Notes under the pieces: generated by a model
The model's database searches: none
Seen by the model: the letters and a program-made list of their open reading frames with translations, nothing else
Told to the model about the DNA's origin: nothing
Origin: Pontixanthobacter rizhaonensis
Lineage (GTDB): Bacteria; Pseudomonadota; Alphaproteobacteria; Sphingomonadales; Sphingomonadaceae
Reading direction: 5' to 3'
NCBI RefSeq assembly: GCF_012972675.1
Contig: NZ_JABCRE010000002.1
Span: 919,001-983,000 of the forward strand
Length of the DNA stretch: 64,000 nt
In this document: piece after piece, positions 36,950 to 48,929 of the stretch
Layout of the letters: every line of letters starts with the position of its first letter
Position numbering within the stretch: the stretch's first letter is position 1
Program-made: the position numbers and the translations under genes

Positions 36950-37642
36950 ATGTTTGGACGCCTTATCGCCGCTGGTGCGATGTTTACGATGGCTCTCTCG
37001 CCAATGGGAGCGGCTGCACAGGATGCTGCCGAGGCTGCGCCAGAAACCAGCGAACCACGCCGGTATATGCCGATCAACTATAATGTCGCCGAAGATCGTG
37101 AGAATATTCTGGTGCTCGATTTGTCCAATGGCAAACGGGTGCAAATCCGCTTGATGCCCAGCTGGGCACCCAATCACGTGGAGCGGATCAAAACCTTGTC
37201 ACGGCAGGGGTTTTATGACGGGGTTATTTTTCACCGGGTAATCGAAGGGTTTATGGCGCAGACTGGTGACCCCACCGGCACCGGGCGCGGCAGCTCGGAG
37301 CTTCCCGATCTTAAACAAGAGTTTAATCCATTTCCGCATCTGCGCGGGACGGTGGCAATGGCACGGGGTGCAAATTCGGAAGACAGCGCAAACAGCCAGT
37401 TCTTTATCGTCTTTTACCCGCGTTTCAGTCTGGATGAAGAATACACAAATTTTGGCCGGGTGATTTCCGGCATGGATGCGGTTGATGCGATCAATCGGGG
37501 TGAGCCGCCTGCGAACCCGACACGGATTCTTCAGGCTTCCATTGGTTCTGATAACAAACCAGTTCCAGTAGCGGCTCCGCCTGCCGTCTCGGCTGAGCCC
37601 GTGATCAGTGCAGACGCTCTCAACGCGCCGATTGGCCAGTAA
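36950..37642 (+). CDS. Periplasmic peptidyl-prolyl cis-trans isomerase (cyclophilin)
   Basis: The 230-residue protein begins with a signal peptide (MFGRLIAAGAMFTMALSPMG, then AAAQ) and carries one cyclophilin domain (about 50-200). The core includes GFYDGVIFHRVIEGFMAQTGDPTGTG, with the catalytic Arg and the Phe/Met pair, then GTVAMARG, SQFFIVF and FGRVISGMD. It probably speeds folding of secreted proteins. The C-terminal 35 residues are proline- and alanine-rich and likely unstructured. The ATG at 36950 has AGGA six bases ahead. queA follows on the same strand after 32 bases. Confidence 0.93.
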   Translation: MFGRLIAAGAMFTMALSPMGAAAQDAAEAAPETSEPRRYMPINYNVAEDRENILVLDLSNGKRVQIRLMPSWAPNHVERIKTLSRQGFYDGVIFHRVIEGFMAQTGDPTGTGRGSSELPDLKQEFNPFPHLRGTVAMARGANSEDSANSQFFIVFYPRFSLDEEYTNFGRVISGMDAVDAINRGEPPANPTRILQASIGSDNKPVPVAAPPAVSAEPVISADALNAPIGQ

Positions 37643-37674
37643 TTCAATCCAGCATTTAGCAGGAGCATCGACAG

Positions 37675-38703
37675 ATGCGTGTTGATCTGTTCGATTTTGA
37701 CCTGCCGCAGGAATTGATTGCGCTTCGGCCCGCAGCGCCGCGGGATAGCGCGCGGATGCTGCTGGCAAAGGCGGGGGAACCGCTAGCCGACAAGACAGTG
37801 CTCGATCTGCCGCAATTGCTGAATCCGGGCGATGTGCTCGTTTTTAACGATACACGCGTTATCCCGGCACAGTTGGAAGGAACGCGCGGCAATGCGCGTA
37901 TCGGCGCCACATTGCACAAACGGGTCGATTTGCGCCGTTGGCAGGCATTTATCCGCAACGCCAAACGGCTTAAGCCGAACGACACGATCACATTCGCAAA
38001 CGGCGTGACCGCGTTGGCAGAAACACGTCATGAAGATGGCAGCTTCACCCTGTACTTCGATGGTGATGAACCCGTTGAGGTATTATTGGAACGGGCAGGC
38101 AGGATACCGCTGCCGCCCTATATTGCGGGCAAACGATCTGCGGATGATCAAGACAAGGCGGATTACCAAACCATCTTTGCCAAAGAAGACGGAGCCGTCG
38201 CTGCGCCCACAGCGGCTTTGCACTTTACTGACCGTCTATTAGAAGCACTCGATCAGCGCGGCATTCTCCGTGAAACCCTGACACTGCATGTCGGGGCCGG
38301 TACGTTTCTGCCAGTTAAGGCCGATGACACCGAAGATCATCAAATGCATTCGGAATGGGGCAGGATTGATGCTGCGACCGCTGATCGCTTGAATGCCATT
38401 CGGCAGGCAGGGGGACGGATCATTGCCGTGGGCACGACCAGCCTCAGATTGTTGGAAAGCGCGAGCTCTGCGGATGGGCAAGTCAGACCCTTTGACGGGG
38501 ATACCGACATTTTCATCACGCCAGGGTACCAGTTTAACGCGGTGGACGGGTTGATGACCAATTTTCACTTGCCGAAATCCACATTGATGATGTTGGTCAG
38601 TGCCTTGATCGGCATTGACCGGATGAAGGAAGTCTACGACCACGCTGTTTTGCAGGAATACCGTTTCTACAGCTATGGCGATTCCTCACTTCTTTTACCC
38701 TGA
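37675..38703 (+). CDS. queA: S-adenosylmethionine:tRNA ribosyltransferase-isomerase
   Basis: QueA moves the ribose of S-adenosylmethionine onto preQ1 at tRNA position 34, forming epoxyqueuosine. The 342-residue protein is full length. Seen are the start [60 protein letters not shown] and the C-terminal [15 protein letters not shown] with YRFYSYGD. The ATG is preceded by AGGAG. Its pathway partner tgt lies 2.6 kb downstream, with an exporter and a TSUP carrier between. Confidence 0.97.
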   Translation: MRVDLFDFDLPQELIALRPAAPRDSARMLLAKAGEPLADKTVLDLPQLLNPGDVLVFNDTRVIPAQLEGTRGNARIGATLHKRVDLRRWQAFIRNAKRLKPNDTITFANGVTALAETRHEDGSFTLYFDGDEPVEVLLERAGRIPLPPYIAGKRSADDQDKADYQTIFAKEDGAVAAPTAALHFTDRLLEALDQRGILRETLTLHVGAGTFLPVKADDTEDHQMHSEWGRIDAATADRLNAIRQAGGRIIAVGTTSLRLLESASSADGQVRPFDGDTDIFITPGYQFNAVDGLMTNFHLPKSTLMMLVSALIGIDRMKEVYDHAVLQEYRFYSYGDSSLLLP

Positions 38704-38750
38704 GTAAGAATTGCTTGGCAGTGGCACCTTTCTGAGCGCATAGCCTGCCA

Positions 38751-39695
38751 ATGGAACCAATCTTAGAAATCGACGGGCTGACCAAAATTTACGCTGGCGG
38801 CCTCAAGGCTTTGGACGATGTACAACTGACTATCAAAAGAGGGGAAATTTTCGCCCTCTTGGGCCCTAATGGCGCGGGCAAGACTACGCTGATCGGGGCG
38901 GTTTGCGGTTTGGTGAGAACCAATGGCGGGACGATTAAGGCGTTTGGTCAGGACTTGACCAAAAACTGGCGTAGCGCGCGGGCAAAGATCGGTCTTGTTC
39001 CCCAAGAACTGGCAACTGATATGTTTGAGGAAGTCGGGCGCTTCGTCGCATACTCCCGCGGTCTGTTTGGCTTGCCGTCTGATCCAGCCCGGATTGAAGA
39101 AATACTGCGTTCGCTGAGTCTGTGGGACAAGCGGAAAGAGCAAATCCGGGCATTGTCTGGCGGGATGAAGCGCAGGGTTCTGATTGCCAAGGCGCTGGCC
39201 CATGAGCCGGATTTGCTATTTCTTGATGAGCCGACTGCGGGCGTCGATGTCGAATTGCGGCGCGATATGTGGAAATTGATCGGCGCAATGAGAGAGCGCG
39301 GGGTCACGATTATTCTGACTACGCATTATATCGAAGAAGCAGAAGAGATGGCCGATCGGGTAGGGGTCATTCGGCAAGGCAAGATCCTGATGGTTGATGA
39401 CAAAGCGGCGATGATGGCGCGTCTCGGCCGGACAGAAGCGGTGATTTCGCTGGTAAGGCCTATTGCAGAATTACCCAGCAGTTTCGCCGATTATCCGATT
39501 ACCTTGTCTGATGATGGAACCGAGTTGTGCTATCGAGGGGGTGACGGAAGCGGGAAGGGTAAAGCTGACGTTGCGGCGATCACCAAAGCGCTGACATTGG
39601 CCGGGATCGATTATGACGGGATTGATGTCCACGAATCCAGCCTTGAGGATATTTTTGTTGATCTGGTCGAACACAGCGAAGGGGAAACCGCATGA
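38751..39695 (+). CDS. ABC exporter ATP-binding protein (YadG-like)
   Basis: The 314-residue protein has one ABC ATPase domain (about 1-225) with Walker [15 protein letters not shown], the Q loop in GLVPQELA, the signature [15 protein letters not shown], Walker B LLFLDEP and the switch His in [16 protein letters not shown]-terminal extension is of the DUF4162 kind seen in ABC-2 exporters. Sequence and partner resemble E. coli YadG/YadH, whose substrate is unknown. Its stop overlaps the permease ATG in an ATGA, so the two are coupled. Confidence 0.9.
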   Translation: MEPILEIDGLTKIYAGGLKALDDVQLTIKRGEIFALLGPNGAGKTTLIGAVCGLVRTNGGTIKAFGQDLTKNWRSARAKIGLVPQELATDMFEEVGRFVAYSRGLFGLPSDPARIEEILRSLSLWDKRKEQIRALSGGMKRRVLIAKALAHEPDLLFLDEPTAGVDVELRRDMWKLIGAMRERGVTIILTTHYIEEAEEMADRVGVIRQGKILMVDDKAAMMARLGRTEAVISLVRPIAELPSSFADYPITLSDDGTELCYRGGDGSGKGKADVAAITKALTLAGIDYDGIDVHESSLEDIFVDLVEHSEGETA

Positions 39696-40462
39696 TCGGG
39701 TTCAATGTCCGAAGCACGTGGGCGATCTATACACGTGAGCTAATGCGGGCATTGCGCACCGCCTTTCAGTCGATTCTTGCACCTGTGCTTACGACATCGC
39801 TTTATTTTATCGTGTTTGGGGCAGCCATCGGTGAACGTATGCCGGATCTCGGCGGAGTAGGCTATGGAGCGTTCATCGTACCGGGTTTGCTGTTGCTTAC
39901 CTTGCTTAGCGAAAGCACATCCAACGCCAGTTTCGGGATCTATATGCCGCGCTTCACAGGTACAATTTACGAGCTCCTTTCCGCCCCCGTTGGCGTGGCG
40001 GAAACACTGGTTGGTTTTGTCGGAGCCGCCGCAACGAAATCGCTGATACTCGCGTCGATAATTTTGCTGACGGCCACATTATTTGTCGATTATTCCATTG
40101 CTCATCCAGTTCTGGCCATCGGATATATCATGCTGGTTGCAGCCAGTTTCTCCCTGTTCGGTTTCATTCTGGGGGTATGGGCGGACAGTTTCGAGAAATT
40201 AGGAATCATCCCGCAGCTGTTCTTGCTGCCGCTGACCTTTTTGGGCGGCACGTTCTACTCGATAGATATGCTACCAAAACCGTGGGACACAATCGCTCTG
40301 TTCAACCCAATCGTATATTTGGTGAGCGGTTTGCGTTGGACCTTCTATGGCACTTCAGACGTCAATATCTGGGTGTCATTTGGAATGACCATCGGCTTCC
40401 TAATACTGTGCGTGGGTATTATCGCCTATATCTTCAAAACAGGTTGGCGGCTGCGGGATTAG
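39692..40462 (+). CDS. ABC-2 type exporter permease (YadH-like)
   Basis: The 256-residue protein has six membrane helices in the ABC-2 layout. The family stretch [35 protein letters not shown] precedes the central helices. Toward the end [17 protein letters not shown] and [13 protein letters not shown] match the conserved C-terminal signature. With the ATPase upstream it would form a half-by-half exporter of unknown substrate. The last four bases overlap the end of the convergent TSUP gene. Confidence 0.9.
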   Translation: MIGFNVRSTWAIYTRELMRALRTAFQSILAPVLTTSLYFIVFGAAIGERMPDLGGVGYGAFIVPGLLLLTLLSESTSNASFGIYMPRFTGTIYELLSAPVGVAETLVGFVGAAATKSLILASIILLTATLFVDYSIAHPVLAIGYIMLVAASFSLFGFILGVWADSFEKLGIIPQLFLLPLTFLGGTFYSIDMLPKPWDTIALFNPIVYLVSGLRWTFYGTSDVNIWVSFGMTIGFLILCVGIIAYIFKTGWRLRD

Positions 40463-41226
40463 GCAAGCATATCCCAGACGATTTTGGCCGTCAGACCAAG
40501 AGACGCGACAATCATAAGTGGCCGGATAATTTTGGCCCCGTGACGCATGGCGAAATGTGACCCTATATACCCGCCCAGCATCGCCCCTGCGGCCATTGTA
40601 AAACCCAAGATCCAAACCACTTTTCCGCCAACGGCGAAGATCAAAACCGCTGCCCAGTTGGTTGTCGCATTAAGTAATTTGGCGTTGCCTGTCGCACGGG
40701 TTAGGCCATGACCACGCAGGCCAACAAGGCTGGTGGTGAAAAATTGGCCTGTCCCCGGCCCAAAGAACCCGTCGTAAAATGCAATAGAACCTGCGACTGG
40801 CGCGTAGCCTTTGCGAGAAAGCCGCTCCTGCGCGTCCTCATCCGTCATTCGCGGCGACAGGATGACATAGGCGGCCATGCCAATGAGAAATACCGGAACG
40901 ATATAGCGCAGAACACCGGCATCGACTTGCTGAACCAAAACCGCGCCCAAGACAGAACCGCAAAAGACCAGCGCGACTAGCGGCAGATTACCGCGCACAT
41001 CAACCAAACCGCCTTTCCAATAATTCCAGCACGACATGCTGGTCCCGAACAAAGACTGTAGCTTGTTTGTCCCTATTGCGAGATGGGGCGGCAAACCTGC
41101 CGCCAGCAGCGCAGGCATCATGACCAATCCGCCACCGCCTGCGATGGAGTCAATAAAACCGGCCAAAACCGCGACGCCAAACATGGCCACGAGCAGCCAT
41201 ATTTCGGGTGTCAAACTCTCTAACAT
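40459..41226 (-). CDS. TSUP (TauE/SafE) family membrane carrier
   Basis: The 255-residue protein has about eight helices and the two family repeats. The first is [41 protein letters not shown] and the second carries [24 protein letters not shown]. Characterised relatives export or import sulfite, sulfoacetate and related anions; the substrate here is open. The ATG at 41226 faces away from tgt, leaving about 60 bases between the two starts. Confidence 0.88.
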   Translation of the reverse strand: MLESLTPEIWLLVAMFGVAVLAGFIDSIAGGGGLVMMPALLAAGLPPHLAIGTNKLQSLFGTSMSCWNYWKGGLVDVRGNLPLVALVFCGSVLGAVLVQQVDAGVLRYIVPVFLIGMAAYVILSPRMTDEDAQERLSRKGYAPVAGSIAFYDGFFGPGTGQFFTTSLVGLRGHGLTRATGNAKLLNATTNWAAVLIFAVGGKVVWILGFTMAAGAMLGGYIGSHFAMRHGAKIIRPLMIVASLGLTAKIVWDMLA

Positions 41227-41246
41227 GACATTCGCTGTGGTTGTGA

Positions 41247-42428
<1,182 letters not shown>

Positions 42429-42448
42429 ATGCGCGGGTATAGGGAAAC

Positions 42449-42482
42449 AAAAAAGGGCGGCCCGTGAAGGCCGCCCTTTTTT
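42449..42482. terminator. Bidirectional terminator between tgt and rpsD
   Basis: AAAAAAGGGCGGCC and GGCCGCCCTTTTTT flank a CGTGAA loop, giving an 8-base GC stem with A and T tracts on both sides. It works for both strands and ends tgt (+) and rpsD (-). Confidence 0.95.
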
Positions 42483-42502
42483 ATGTAGCGTTGGTATAAA
42501 CC

Positions 42503-43117
42503 TTAGCGTGAATAGAATTCGACGACGAGGTTCGGTTCCATCGTGACCGGATAAGGCACTTCGTCCAGCTTCGGTACGCGGGTATATGTGACTTTGTCAT
42601 TGCCGTCTGGCGAAACATAGTCAGGAATTTCGCGCTCAGGCAGGCTTTGTGCTTCGATAACCAAAGCCATTTCCTTGGCCTTGTCACCCAAGCTGATTTC
42701 GTCACCCACATTAATGCGGCGGCTTGCAATGTTGCACTTCACGCCGTTCACTTTGATGTGACCGTGGGAGACAATCTGACGCGCTGCGAAGATCGTTGGT
42801 GCGAATTTGGCGCGGTAAACGATCATATCGAGGCGGCGTTCGAGCAAACCGATCAAGTTCTGGCTTGTATCACCCTTGATGCTGGATGCTTCTTTATATG
42901 TGCTGCGGAACTGCTTTTCCGTCACGTCGCCGTAATAGCCCTTAAGCTTTTGTTTGGCGCGCAGCTGCAGCCCGTAATCGCTTACTTTGCTCTTGCGACG
43001 CTGACCATGTTGGCCAGGACCGTAAGACCGCTTGTTTACTGGGCTGTTTGGACGGCCCCAGATGTTTTCACCCATCCGGCGATCAAGTTTATGCTTCGAT
43101 GCTTTACGCTTCGACAT
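42503..43117 (-). CDS. rpsD: 30S ribosomal protein S4
   Basis: S4 binds 16S rRNA early in 30S assembly. The 204-residue protein has the start [18 protein letters not shown], the central [33 protein letters not shown]4 domain, and the end [14 protein letters not shown]. The ATG at 43117 follows GGAGT with good spacing; the open frame beyond it upstream is not coding. No zinc cysteines are present. It is a single-gene unit next to the tgt terminator. Confidence 0.97.
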   Translation of the reverse strand: MSKRKASKHKLDRRMGENIWGRPNSPVNKRSYGPGQHGQRRKSKVSDYGLQLRAKQKLKGYYGDVTEKQFRSTYKEASSIKGDTSQNLIGLLERRLDMIVYRAKFAPTIFAARQIVSHGHIKVNGVKCNIASRRINVGDEISLGDKAKEMALVIEAQSLPEREIPDYVSPDGNDKVTYTRVPKLDEVPYPVTMEPNLVVEFYSR

Positions 43118-43344
43118 AGTCGTACTCCATTCTGCTATCGCCGCTCCTCCAACTGCTGGAGTGCTAGCGCTTTCACCCGGTATCGCTCCGTCAGAGTGGC
43201 CAATTTCTGGCCAGTGTCTCACGCGGTTGCCGCTTCACCGGGATGCGGAACCAAATTGCGAAGCGCGCGAATAGCAGGAATAGTGCCCGCGTCAACTAAA
43301 TCCGCACTCGACAAATCGGCCAGCGGAGGCCAGAGCGCGCGGTG

Positions 43345-43662
43345 ATGACTAACTCACCCAAATCTCCTGAAGACTGTGTTTCCATGACCGACGTCCGCGT
43401 CGGAGTTGATGCGTTGGACCAACAATTGGTTGCGCTGCTTGAAACACGTTTCGGTTATATGCGTGCAGCGGCGCGGATCAAAGAAACCCGCAACGCCGTT
43501 CGGGATGAAGACCGTAAAGCTGCTGTAATCCGTGCCGCATCAGAAACCGCCGCGGCTGCGGGACTACCTAAGGAAGCAATCGCCGATATTTGGGACCGGT
43601 TGGTAGAGGCATCCATTGCTTACGAGATGGCCGAATGGGATCGCATTCGCGAGATGAAATGA
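43345..43662 (+). CDS. Chorismate mutase (AroQ class)
   Basis: The 105-residue helical protein matches AroQ-type monofunctional chorismate mutase, which turns chorismate into prephenate for phenylalanine and tyrosine. The first helix RVGVDALDQQLVALLETRFGYMRAAARIKE contains the active-site Arg and Lys. The second contains the Arg of RDEDRKAAVIR, and the third helix is in IADIWDRLVEASIAYEMAEWD. The start could be ATG 43345 or ATG 43384; the shorter form (92 residues) also holds the whole domain. Confidence 0.87.
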   Translation: MTNSPKSPEDCVSMTDVRVGVDALDQQLVALLETRFGYMRAAARIKETRNAVRDEDRKAAVIRAASETAAAAGLPKEAIADIWDRLVEASIAYEMAEWDRIREMK

Positions 43663-43691
43663 GGCCAGTTCGCCATTCGATTGAAGGACGA

Positions 43692-43937
43692 TCAATTGCC
43701 GTTATTGAATTCTTGCCACTGCTCGCGTGTCAGACATAAGCGTTTTGAGCTACGGCTGCCGGTGTCTTGAACCCTTCTACATACCTTTTTAGGTTTGGAT
43801 TTTTCGACCTTTTGGGTTGTTTGCAGGTCCTTAGTTGTCTGCTCGCTCGGCTTCTCGCTGTCCTCAGGTTCACCAGCCAAAGCAGAAGTGGGTACAGTCA
43901 AAGTCGAAAGCAAAAGCGTGGCAGCAAAAGCGCGCAT
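43692..43937 (-). CDS. Small secreted protein with CRRV..TGSR..R.C.T motif
   Basis: The 81-residue protein has a signal peptide of 21 residues (RAFAATLLLSTLTVPTSALA) and a mature part of about 60. It ends in a compact motif: KVCRRVQDTGSRSSKRLCLTREQWQEF, with two cysteines 15 residues apart that may form a disulfide. I recall similar small exported proteins in sphingomonads, but no function is known to me. It is divergent-free, sitting between the chorismate mutase gene and the trmJ group. Confidence 0.65.
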   Translation of the reverse strand: MRAFAATLLLSTLTVPTSALAGEPEDSEKPSEQTTKDLQTTQKVEKSKPKKVCRRVQDTGSRSSKRLCLTREQWQEFNNGN

Positions 43938-44015
43938 GATATCATCTCTATGCAGCTAATAAGGGGTCACTAGACGTTATGTCGCGTTGGGCAACTTGTC
44001 GAGCCTCAAGAATCA

Positions 44016-44741
44016 TCAATTGCGATCTTGCCGACCAAGCGATGATAGCACCCCGCGCAATGTACGGATCTCCAGATGATTCCAGCGCGGTTTGGTCAGC
44101 ACATTTCGTAATGTTCTTTTGGTGGCATCAGCCCGAGAATCCGGCAGGAAATAGCCTTTAGGTTCAAGCAACTGACCAAAGTGATGAATCAAACCGTCCA
44201 GATCGGCCTGCGGTGCCGGTGGCAATTGTTCCTCCAGCGTGGGTTGGGCCAGAGCTTGGGTTTTCGACCATTCATATGCGCACAAAATAATCGCCTGCGC
44301 GAGGTTGAGTGATCCGAAGTCGGGATTGATTGGAACGGTGAGGATGGCCCGTGCCATTGCGACGTCCTGAATGTCGAGGCCCGAAGCTTCTCGCCCAAAC
44401 AAGAATGCGCTGCGGCCGGGATGTACTATAATCTCTGCGGCCGCTTCCTCCGGCGACACCACAGGTTTTGCGTCGCCGCGCTTCCTCACAGTGGTGGCAT
44501 AAATATTGGTGCAGTCAGCCACGGCTTCGGCTGTTGTTTTGAAAACCTTTGCTTGATCAAGCACGATATCTGCACCTGCGGCTGATGGCCCAGCGCTTGG
44601 GTTGGGCCACCCGTCACGTGGAGCGACAAGCCGCATCTCAGTAAGACCAAAATTCAGCATCGCGCGGGCAGCTTTGCCGATGTTTTCACCAAGCTGTGGC
44701 CGGACCAGTACGAATACCGGTGGCTTGGCCAGATCAGTCAT
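44016..44741 (-). CDS. trmJ: TrmJ-type tRNA 2'-O-methyltransferase (SpoU/TrmH superfamily)
   Basis: The 241-residue protein is a SPOUT methyltransferase of the TrmJ group, which methylates the 2'-OH at tRNA position 32. It begins [26 protein letters not shown], the family motif 1. It continues with [38 protein letters not shown], which forms the SAM-binding knot. The C-terminal 70 residues form the dimer and tRNA part. The ATG at 44741 overlaps the nrdR stop by eight bases; a much longer frame exists upstream but covers nrdR. Confidence 0.83.
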   Translation of the reverse strand: MTDLAKPPVFVLVRPQLGENIGKAARAMLNFGLTEMRLVAPRDGWPNPSAGPSAAGADIVLDQAKVFKTTAEAVADCTNIYATTVRKRGDAKPVVSPEEAAAEIIVHPGRSAFLFGREASGLDIQDVAMARAILTVPINPDFGSLNLAQAIILCAYEWSKTQALAQPTLEEQLPPAPQADLDGLIHHFGQLLEPKGYFLPDSRADATKRTLRNVLTKPRWNHLEIRTLRGVLSSLGRQDRN

Positions 44742-45210
44742 CGTGTTTTCCGGCCTCTGCGACCTCGGCCACTGAACTGGCAAATTCTTCAAAGTCGCGT
44801 GCTTCACTGAAGTCACGATAGACGCTGGCAAAACGGATATACGCAACACTATCGAGCTGACGCAGCCCATCCATCACCATCTCGCCCAGTTTTGAGGAAG
44901 GCACTTCGCTGTCGCCGGTTGTTTCCACCTGTCGCTGGATACCCGAAATTAGTCTGTCGATCCGCTCTTGCGAGATGTCCCGTTTCCGGCAGGCTAGAGC
45001 GATCGACTGTTCCAGCTTCCGACGTTCAAACGTCTCTCTGCGATCACCGGATTTCACAATCGTCACTTCGCGTAACTGGATACGCTCAAACGTCGTAAAT
45101 CTAGCACCGCAGCTCGAACACTGCCGTCGCCGCCGGATAGAGGTATTATCCTCTGTCGGGCGGCTATCTTTTACTTGCGTGTCATCGAAGGCGCAGAAAG
45201 GGCACCGCAT
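44734..45210 (-). CDS. nrdR: Transcriptional repressor NrdR
   Basis: NrdR is an ATP/dATP-sensing repressor of ribonucleotide reductase genes. The 158-residue protein has the zinc ribbon (Cys3, Cys6, Cys31, Cys34), a basic hinge, and the ATP cone (about 49-139) starting [22 protein letters not shown]. It starts just behind glyA (six bases) and overlaps trmJ, forming rpiB-glyA-nrdR-trmJ. Confidence 0.97.
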   Translation of the reverse strand: MRCPFCAFDDTQVKDSRPTEDNTSIRRRRQCSSCGARFTTFERIQLREVTIVKSGDRRETFERRKLEQSIALACRKRDISQERIDRLISGIQRQVETTGDSEVPSSKLGEMVMDGLRQLDSVAYIRFASVYRDFSEARDFEEFASSVAEVAEAGKHDD

Positions 45211-45216
45211 GGTGAA

Positions 45217-46527
45217 TTAACGTCCCGGGTAGACTGGGAAAGCGGCGCATAATTCAGCGACTTTCCCGCGTACGGCTTCTTCAACCTGTGCATCACCTTC
45301 GGGGCCGTTCTTGGAAAGACCTGAAACCACTTGGGCAATCAAAGCGCCCACTTGGCGGAATTCTGCCGGGCCAAAGCCGCGTGTCGTACCTGCTGGTGTG
45401 CCCAAACGAATTCCGCTCGTCACAAACGGACTGCGGGTGTCATATGGAATACCGTTTTTGTTGCAGGTCAGCCATGCCCGGTCGAGGCCTTTTTCTGCCG
45501 CTTTACCGGTTACATCCATAGCTGTGAGGTCAACCAACATAGAGTGGTTGTCTGTCCCGCCAGACACAATGCGTAAGCCATTTTCTTCCAAACTGGCAGC
45601 CAAAGCGCGGGCGTTTTCTACGATCGCAGCAGCATATGTTTTGAAATCCGGGCGAAGTGCTTCGCGGAAGGCTGTCGCCTTGGCAGCAACAACATGCATC
45701 AAGGGGCCGCCTTGCATACCCGGGAACACCGCCATGTTGATTGGTTTGGTGAGTTCCTCGTCATTCCAGAGGATAATTCCAGAGCGTGGTCCGCGCAGGC
45801 TCTTATGCGTTGTGCTGGTCACAATATGAGCGTGCGGGAAGGGGGAAGGGTGCGCTCCGCCGGCTACCAATCCGGAGATATGGCTCATATCGCACAGCAA
45901 ATACGCGCCAACTTCATCGGCGATCTCGCGGAAACGTTTGAAGTCCCAAGTGCGTGAATAGGCAGTGCCGCCGCAGATGATCAATTTCGGCTTATACTCG
46001 CGCGCTGTTGCAGCGACTGCGTCCATATCAATCAGTTCGTCTGCTTGGCGAACGCCGTAAGCGACAGGGTTGAACCATTTGCCAGACATGTTGACGGGTG
46101 AACCATGCGTCAGGTGGCCGCCGGAATTCAGATCGAGGCCCATAAAGGTGTCCCCCGGCTGTAGCAAAGCCAAGAACACGGCCTGGTTCATTTGGCTGCC
46201 GCTATTGGGCTGAACGTTCGCGAAGTTGCACCCGAAGAGTTCCTTCGCACGGTCAATAGCCAGCGTCTCAACGACATCAGCGTAGTCGCAGCCGCCATAA
46301 TAGCGTTTGCCTGGATAACCCTCGGCATATTTGTTGGTGAACACAGATCCAGTGGCTTCGAGCACTGCCTTGCTGGCAATATTCTCACTGGCGATCAGTT
46401 CGATCTTGTCCTGCTGGCGGGACAATTCACTGCCGATAGCCGCTGCAATCTCTGGATCTGCTTCAGCTAGGCTGTCGTGCCAGAAACGGTGCATGATATC
46501 GGTTGTTTGGTTTGGTGCTGTGCTCAT
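45217..46527 (-). CDS. glyA: Serine hydroxymethyltransferase
   Basis: GlyA interconverts serine and glycine and supplies methylenetetrahydrofolate, the one-carbon donor used also by PanB. The 436-residue PLP enzyme has the segments [33 protein letters not shown] and [13 protein letters not shown], with the Schiff-base lysine in [15 protein letters not shown]. Length is normal. It lies 29 bases downstream of rpiB on the same strand. Confidence 0.97.
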   Translation of the reverse strand: MSTAPNQTTDIMHRFWHDSLAEADPEIAAAIGSELSRQQDKIELIASENIASKAVLEATGSVFTNKYAEGYPGKRYYGGCDYADVVETLAIDRAKELFGCNFANVQPNSGSQMNQAVFLALLQPGDTFMGLDLNSGGHLTHGSPVNMSGKWFNPVAYGVRQADELIDMDAVAATAREYKPKLIICGGTAYSRTWDFKRFREIADEVGAYLLCDMSHISGLVAGGAHPSPFPHAHIVTSTTHKSLRGPRSGIILWNDEELTKPINMAVFPGMQGGPLMHVVAAKATAFREALRPDFKTYAAAIVENARALAASLEENGLRIVSGGTDNHSMLVDLTAMDVTGKAAEKGLDRAWLTCNKNGIPYDTRSPFVTSGIRLGTPAGTTRGFGPAEFRQVGALIAQVVSGLSKNGPEGDAQVEEAVRGKVAELCAAFPVYPGR

Positions 46528-46556
46528 GACGGGTTCTCGGTAGCTTGGATGATGAA

Positions 46557-47009
46557 TTATTTCGGGTCTGACAATTTATCGACCCGGCGTTGATGGCGGC
46601 CAGTGCCACCAGGCTGCGAGTCGGCAAATTCGGTTTGTATAAAAGCTGTAACGCACGCTTTGGCCATTTCGATCCCAGTCAAGCGAGCACCGATGGCAAT
46701 GCAGTTCGCATCATTATGCTCCCGCGCCAATGCCGCGGATAGTGGTTCTGATACCAATGCGCACCGACAGGCCGCATTACGATTGACCGATATTGATATT
46801 CCAATGCCTGACCCGCAAAGCGCGATACCACGCTCTGCCGTGCCATCAGCGACAACGGCGGCTAGTTTGTAACCGTAATCAGGATAATCGACACTTTCGC
46901 CCGGTCCCGGGCCAAGATCAGCGACCTCGTGCCCTTCTTCGATCAGCCAATCGCGCAGCTGGGTTTTAAGGTCTGTGGCTGCGTGGTCAGAGGCAATCGC
47001 GATGCGCAT
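46557..47009 (-). CDS. rpiB: Ribose-5-phosphate isomerase B
   Basis: RpiB interconverts ribose-5-phosphate and ribulose-5-phosphate. The 150-residue protein has [17 protein letters not shown], the phosphate-site [16 protein letters not shown], the catalytic Cys in [15 protein letters not shown], and the [17 protein letters not shown] loop. It is first gene of the rpiB-glyA-nrdR-trmJ group and divergent from the M28 peptidase gene. Confidence 0.95.
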   Translation of the reverse strand: MRIAIASDHAATDLKTQLRDWLIEEGHEVADLGPGPGESVDYPDYGYKLAAVVADGTAERGIALCGSGIGISISVNRNAACRCALVSEPLSAALAREHNDANCIAIGARLTGIEMAKACVTAFIQTEFADSQPGGTGRHQRRVDKLSDPK

Positions 47010-47161
47010 AAGCGGCGTCCTGCATTGAAGGAATCAGTTGCGCACCCTTTAGAAGTATCGCGGCATCCAGACTACCTCCAACACCAGATCATCCCCATCG
47101 CGTTACCGAATTGACACAACCACAGGCTCGGCGCATCACACTCGCGAGAGAGAGGGACGGG

Positions 47162-48850
47162 ATGGAACGATGGAAAACCGCTTGTATTGCCTTGATTTTG
47201 GGCGTTGGTTTGGCGGTTTTGGGGACCACCCCGCAGCCAGCCGCCCCAATTGATAGCGACCCAGCCGGTTTTTCTGCGGCGCGGGCAATGGACCATGTTC
47301 GTATTATTGCTGCAGAGCCGCATCCGACCGGCTCGCAAGCCAATGCAGACGTCCGTGCATATATCATCGCGGAAATGCGGGAGATGGGGCTTGAGGTCTC
47401 CACCACCACAGGCGATGTGCCGGATCGCAGCCTTGACCGTTTCGGGCATTGGAGCGGCACCCGGCCTGATGCCCTGACTCTCACGAACATTATCGGCGTG
47501 TTGCCAGGGAATAACCGTGCGGCACCCGCCGTCGCCTTGATGGCGCATCATGACACCGTCTGGGCGTCGCCCGGTGCGCCCGACGATACAGCCGGTGTCG
47601 CAAGCATATTGGAAACCGTCCGCGGCGTGAAAGCATCTGGTATTCTAGAACGCGACGTAATCGTTGTTCTTACAGATGGCGAGGAGTTGGGTCTGCTTGG
47701 TGCGCGCCAGTTTTTCGATAGCAATCCATTGAGTGACCGTATTGGAGCGATCATTAATCTGGAGGCTAGGGGTGGTGGTGGCCGAACCACTTTGTTCCAA
47801 ACGTCATCCCAGAACGGCGAGGCGGTGGACGTCTACCGGCAGGCTGTCAGTCGCCCGGGTGGATCTTCACTGGCGACATTCGTTTATGAGGCGCTGCCGA
47901 ATGACACCGATCTAACCCCAGCACTGGAAAGGGATTACACCGCGTATAATTTGAGTTTTATTGGCCGTTCGGGGCTGTATCACTCACCGAAAGCGACACC
48001 CGAAAACCTTGACCAAGGATCGCTTCAAGACATGGGCGAGCAAACGCTCTCATTGACACGCGCTTTGGGCAATGCCGATGAATTACCACAGCCAAGCCCG
48101 AATACGACGTTCTTCGATGCTTTCGGGATTATTCTTGTTTCCTATGGCACAGCCATTGGCTGGGTACTGTTCGGTGTTATGGCGGCGCTGCACATATATT
48201 GTCTGCGCGGCAATGGCGGCGGCATGGCCGGAACATTGCGCGGGTTGGGAGCAAGCGCCGTTGTCATAGTGGGCGGCGGCGCGGTGCTATATGGTTTGAA
48301 CATAATTTCCGGCGCAGCCAGCGGAGAAGCGGATTATTACGATCGCCTGGCCGCCATTCCGATGTTGACCGGCCAGGCGCTGCTGATTTGTGTGGCCGCT
48401 TTGGCCGCATCCGCGCCGTTATGGGCTGGCCGAAACGGCAGCGCTGCCGGCGTGCTCATCGCGCTGGTTCTACAAATTTATGCCCCGATCACGTCCTACA
48501 TCGTGGTATGGCCATTCTTACTCAGCGGTATCGCAGGGGCGGTAGCGACACGGTTTAGCGGGCGCTGGGTTGAAGGCGTAAAAGCAGTCTGCGGCGCGTT
48601 GCTGCTCGGTTTTGTGCTGCAATATGGTTTTCAGCTGATGCAAGGCGTGGGGCCGGATCTCCCGGCTGTAACGGCCGTGTTGGCGGCACTGATGATACCG
48701 ATGCTGGGTACATTGATACCGGCCGTGAACCGGCGATCCGCCTTTGCAGTGACTGCGCTCTGCCTCGTTTTGGCCAGCACAATTGCCCTCTGGGTTCGGT
48801 TTGATCCGGTGGCCGATACGGTCGCGGCGTATGAATCATTGAAGGGCTGA
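47162..48850 (+). CDS. Membrane-bound M28-family zinc aminopeptidase
   Basis: The 562-residue protein has an N-terminal membrane anchor (about 7-24) and a soluble M28 domain (about 45-320) on the periplasmic side. The M28 metal ligands are in VALMAHHDTVWASPGAPDDTAGV, TDGEELGLLGARQF, IINLEARGGGG and the late GLYHSPKATPENLD. Then follow about eight membrane helices (about 330-555). This build resembles Fxna/ER-metallopeptidase-like proteins. The peptide substrate is unknown. The ATG at 47162 follows GAGAGGGACGG, and a TTG at 47111 would add 17 charged residues. Confidence 0.85.
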   Translation: MERWKTACIALILGVGLAVLGTTPQPAAPIDSDPAGFSAARAMDHVRIIAAEPHPTGSQANADVRAYIIAEMREMGLEVSTTTGDVPDRSLDRFGHWSGTRPDALTLTNIIGVLPGNNRAAPAVALMAHHDTVWASPGAPDDTAGVASILETVRGVKASGILERDVIVVLTDGEELGLLGARQFFDSNPLSDRIGAIINLEARGGGGRTTLFQTSSQNGEAVDVYRQAVSRPGGSSLATFVYEALPNDTDLTPALERDYTAYNLSFIGRSGLYHSPKATPENLDQGSLQDMGEQTLSLTRALGNADELPQPSPNTTFFDAFGIILVSYGTAIGWVLFGVMAALHIYCLRGNGGGMAGTLRGLGASAVVIVGGGAVLYGLNIISGAASGEADYYDRLAAIPMLTGQALLICVAALAASAPLWAGRNGSAAGVLIALVLQIYAPITSYIVVWPFLLSGIAGAVATRFSGRWVEGVKAVCGALLLGFVLQYGFQLMQGVGPDLPAVTAVLAALMIPMLGTLIPAVNRRSAFAVTALCLVLASTIALWVRFDPVADTVAAYESLKG

Positions 48851-48929
48851 GCCAAGGCTGCTGAGCACGCTTTACCAATTTAGGGGGTTCAAACCTGCCC
48901 CGGCAGCACACAGCTTATAGCTATAACCC

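Noticed and set aside
37643-37674. preQ1 riboswitch upstream of queA or tgt
   Set aside because: The gap before queA is 32 bases and the gap before tgt 62 bases; neither can hold or shows the pseudoknot pattern.
47111-47140. TTGACA at 47111 as a -35 box for the M28 peptidase gene
   Set aside because: No convincing -10 element lies 16-18 bases downstream; the sequence also reads as a possible TTG start, which is unlikely.
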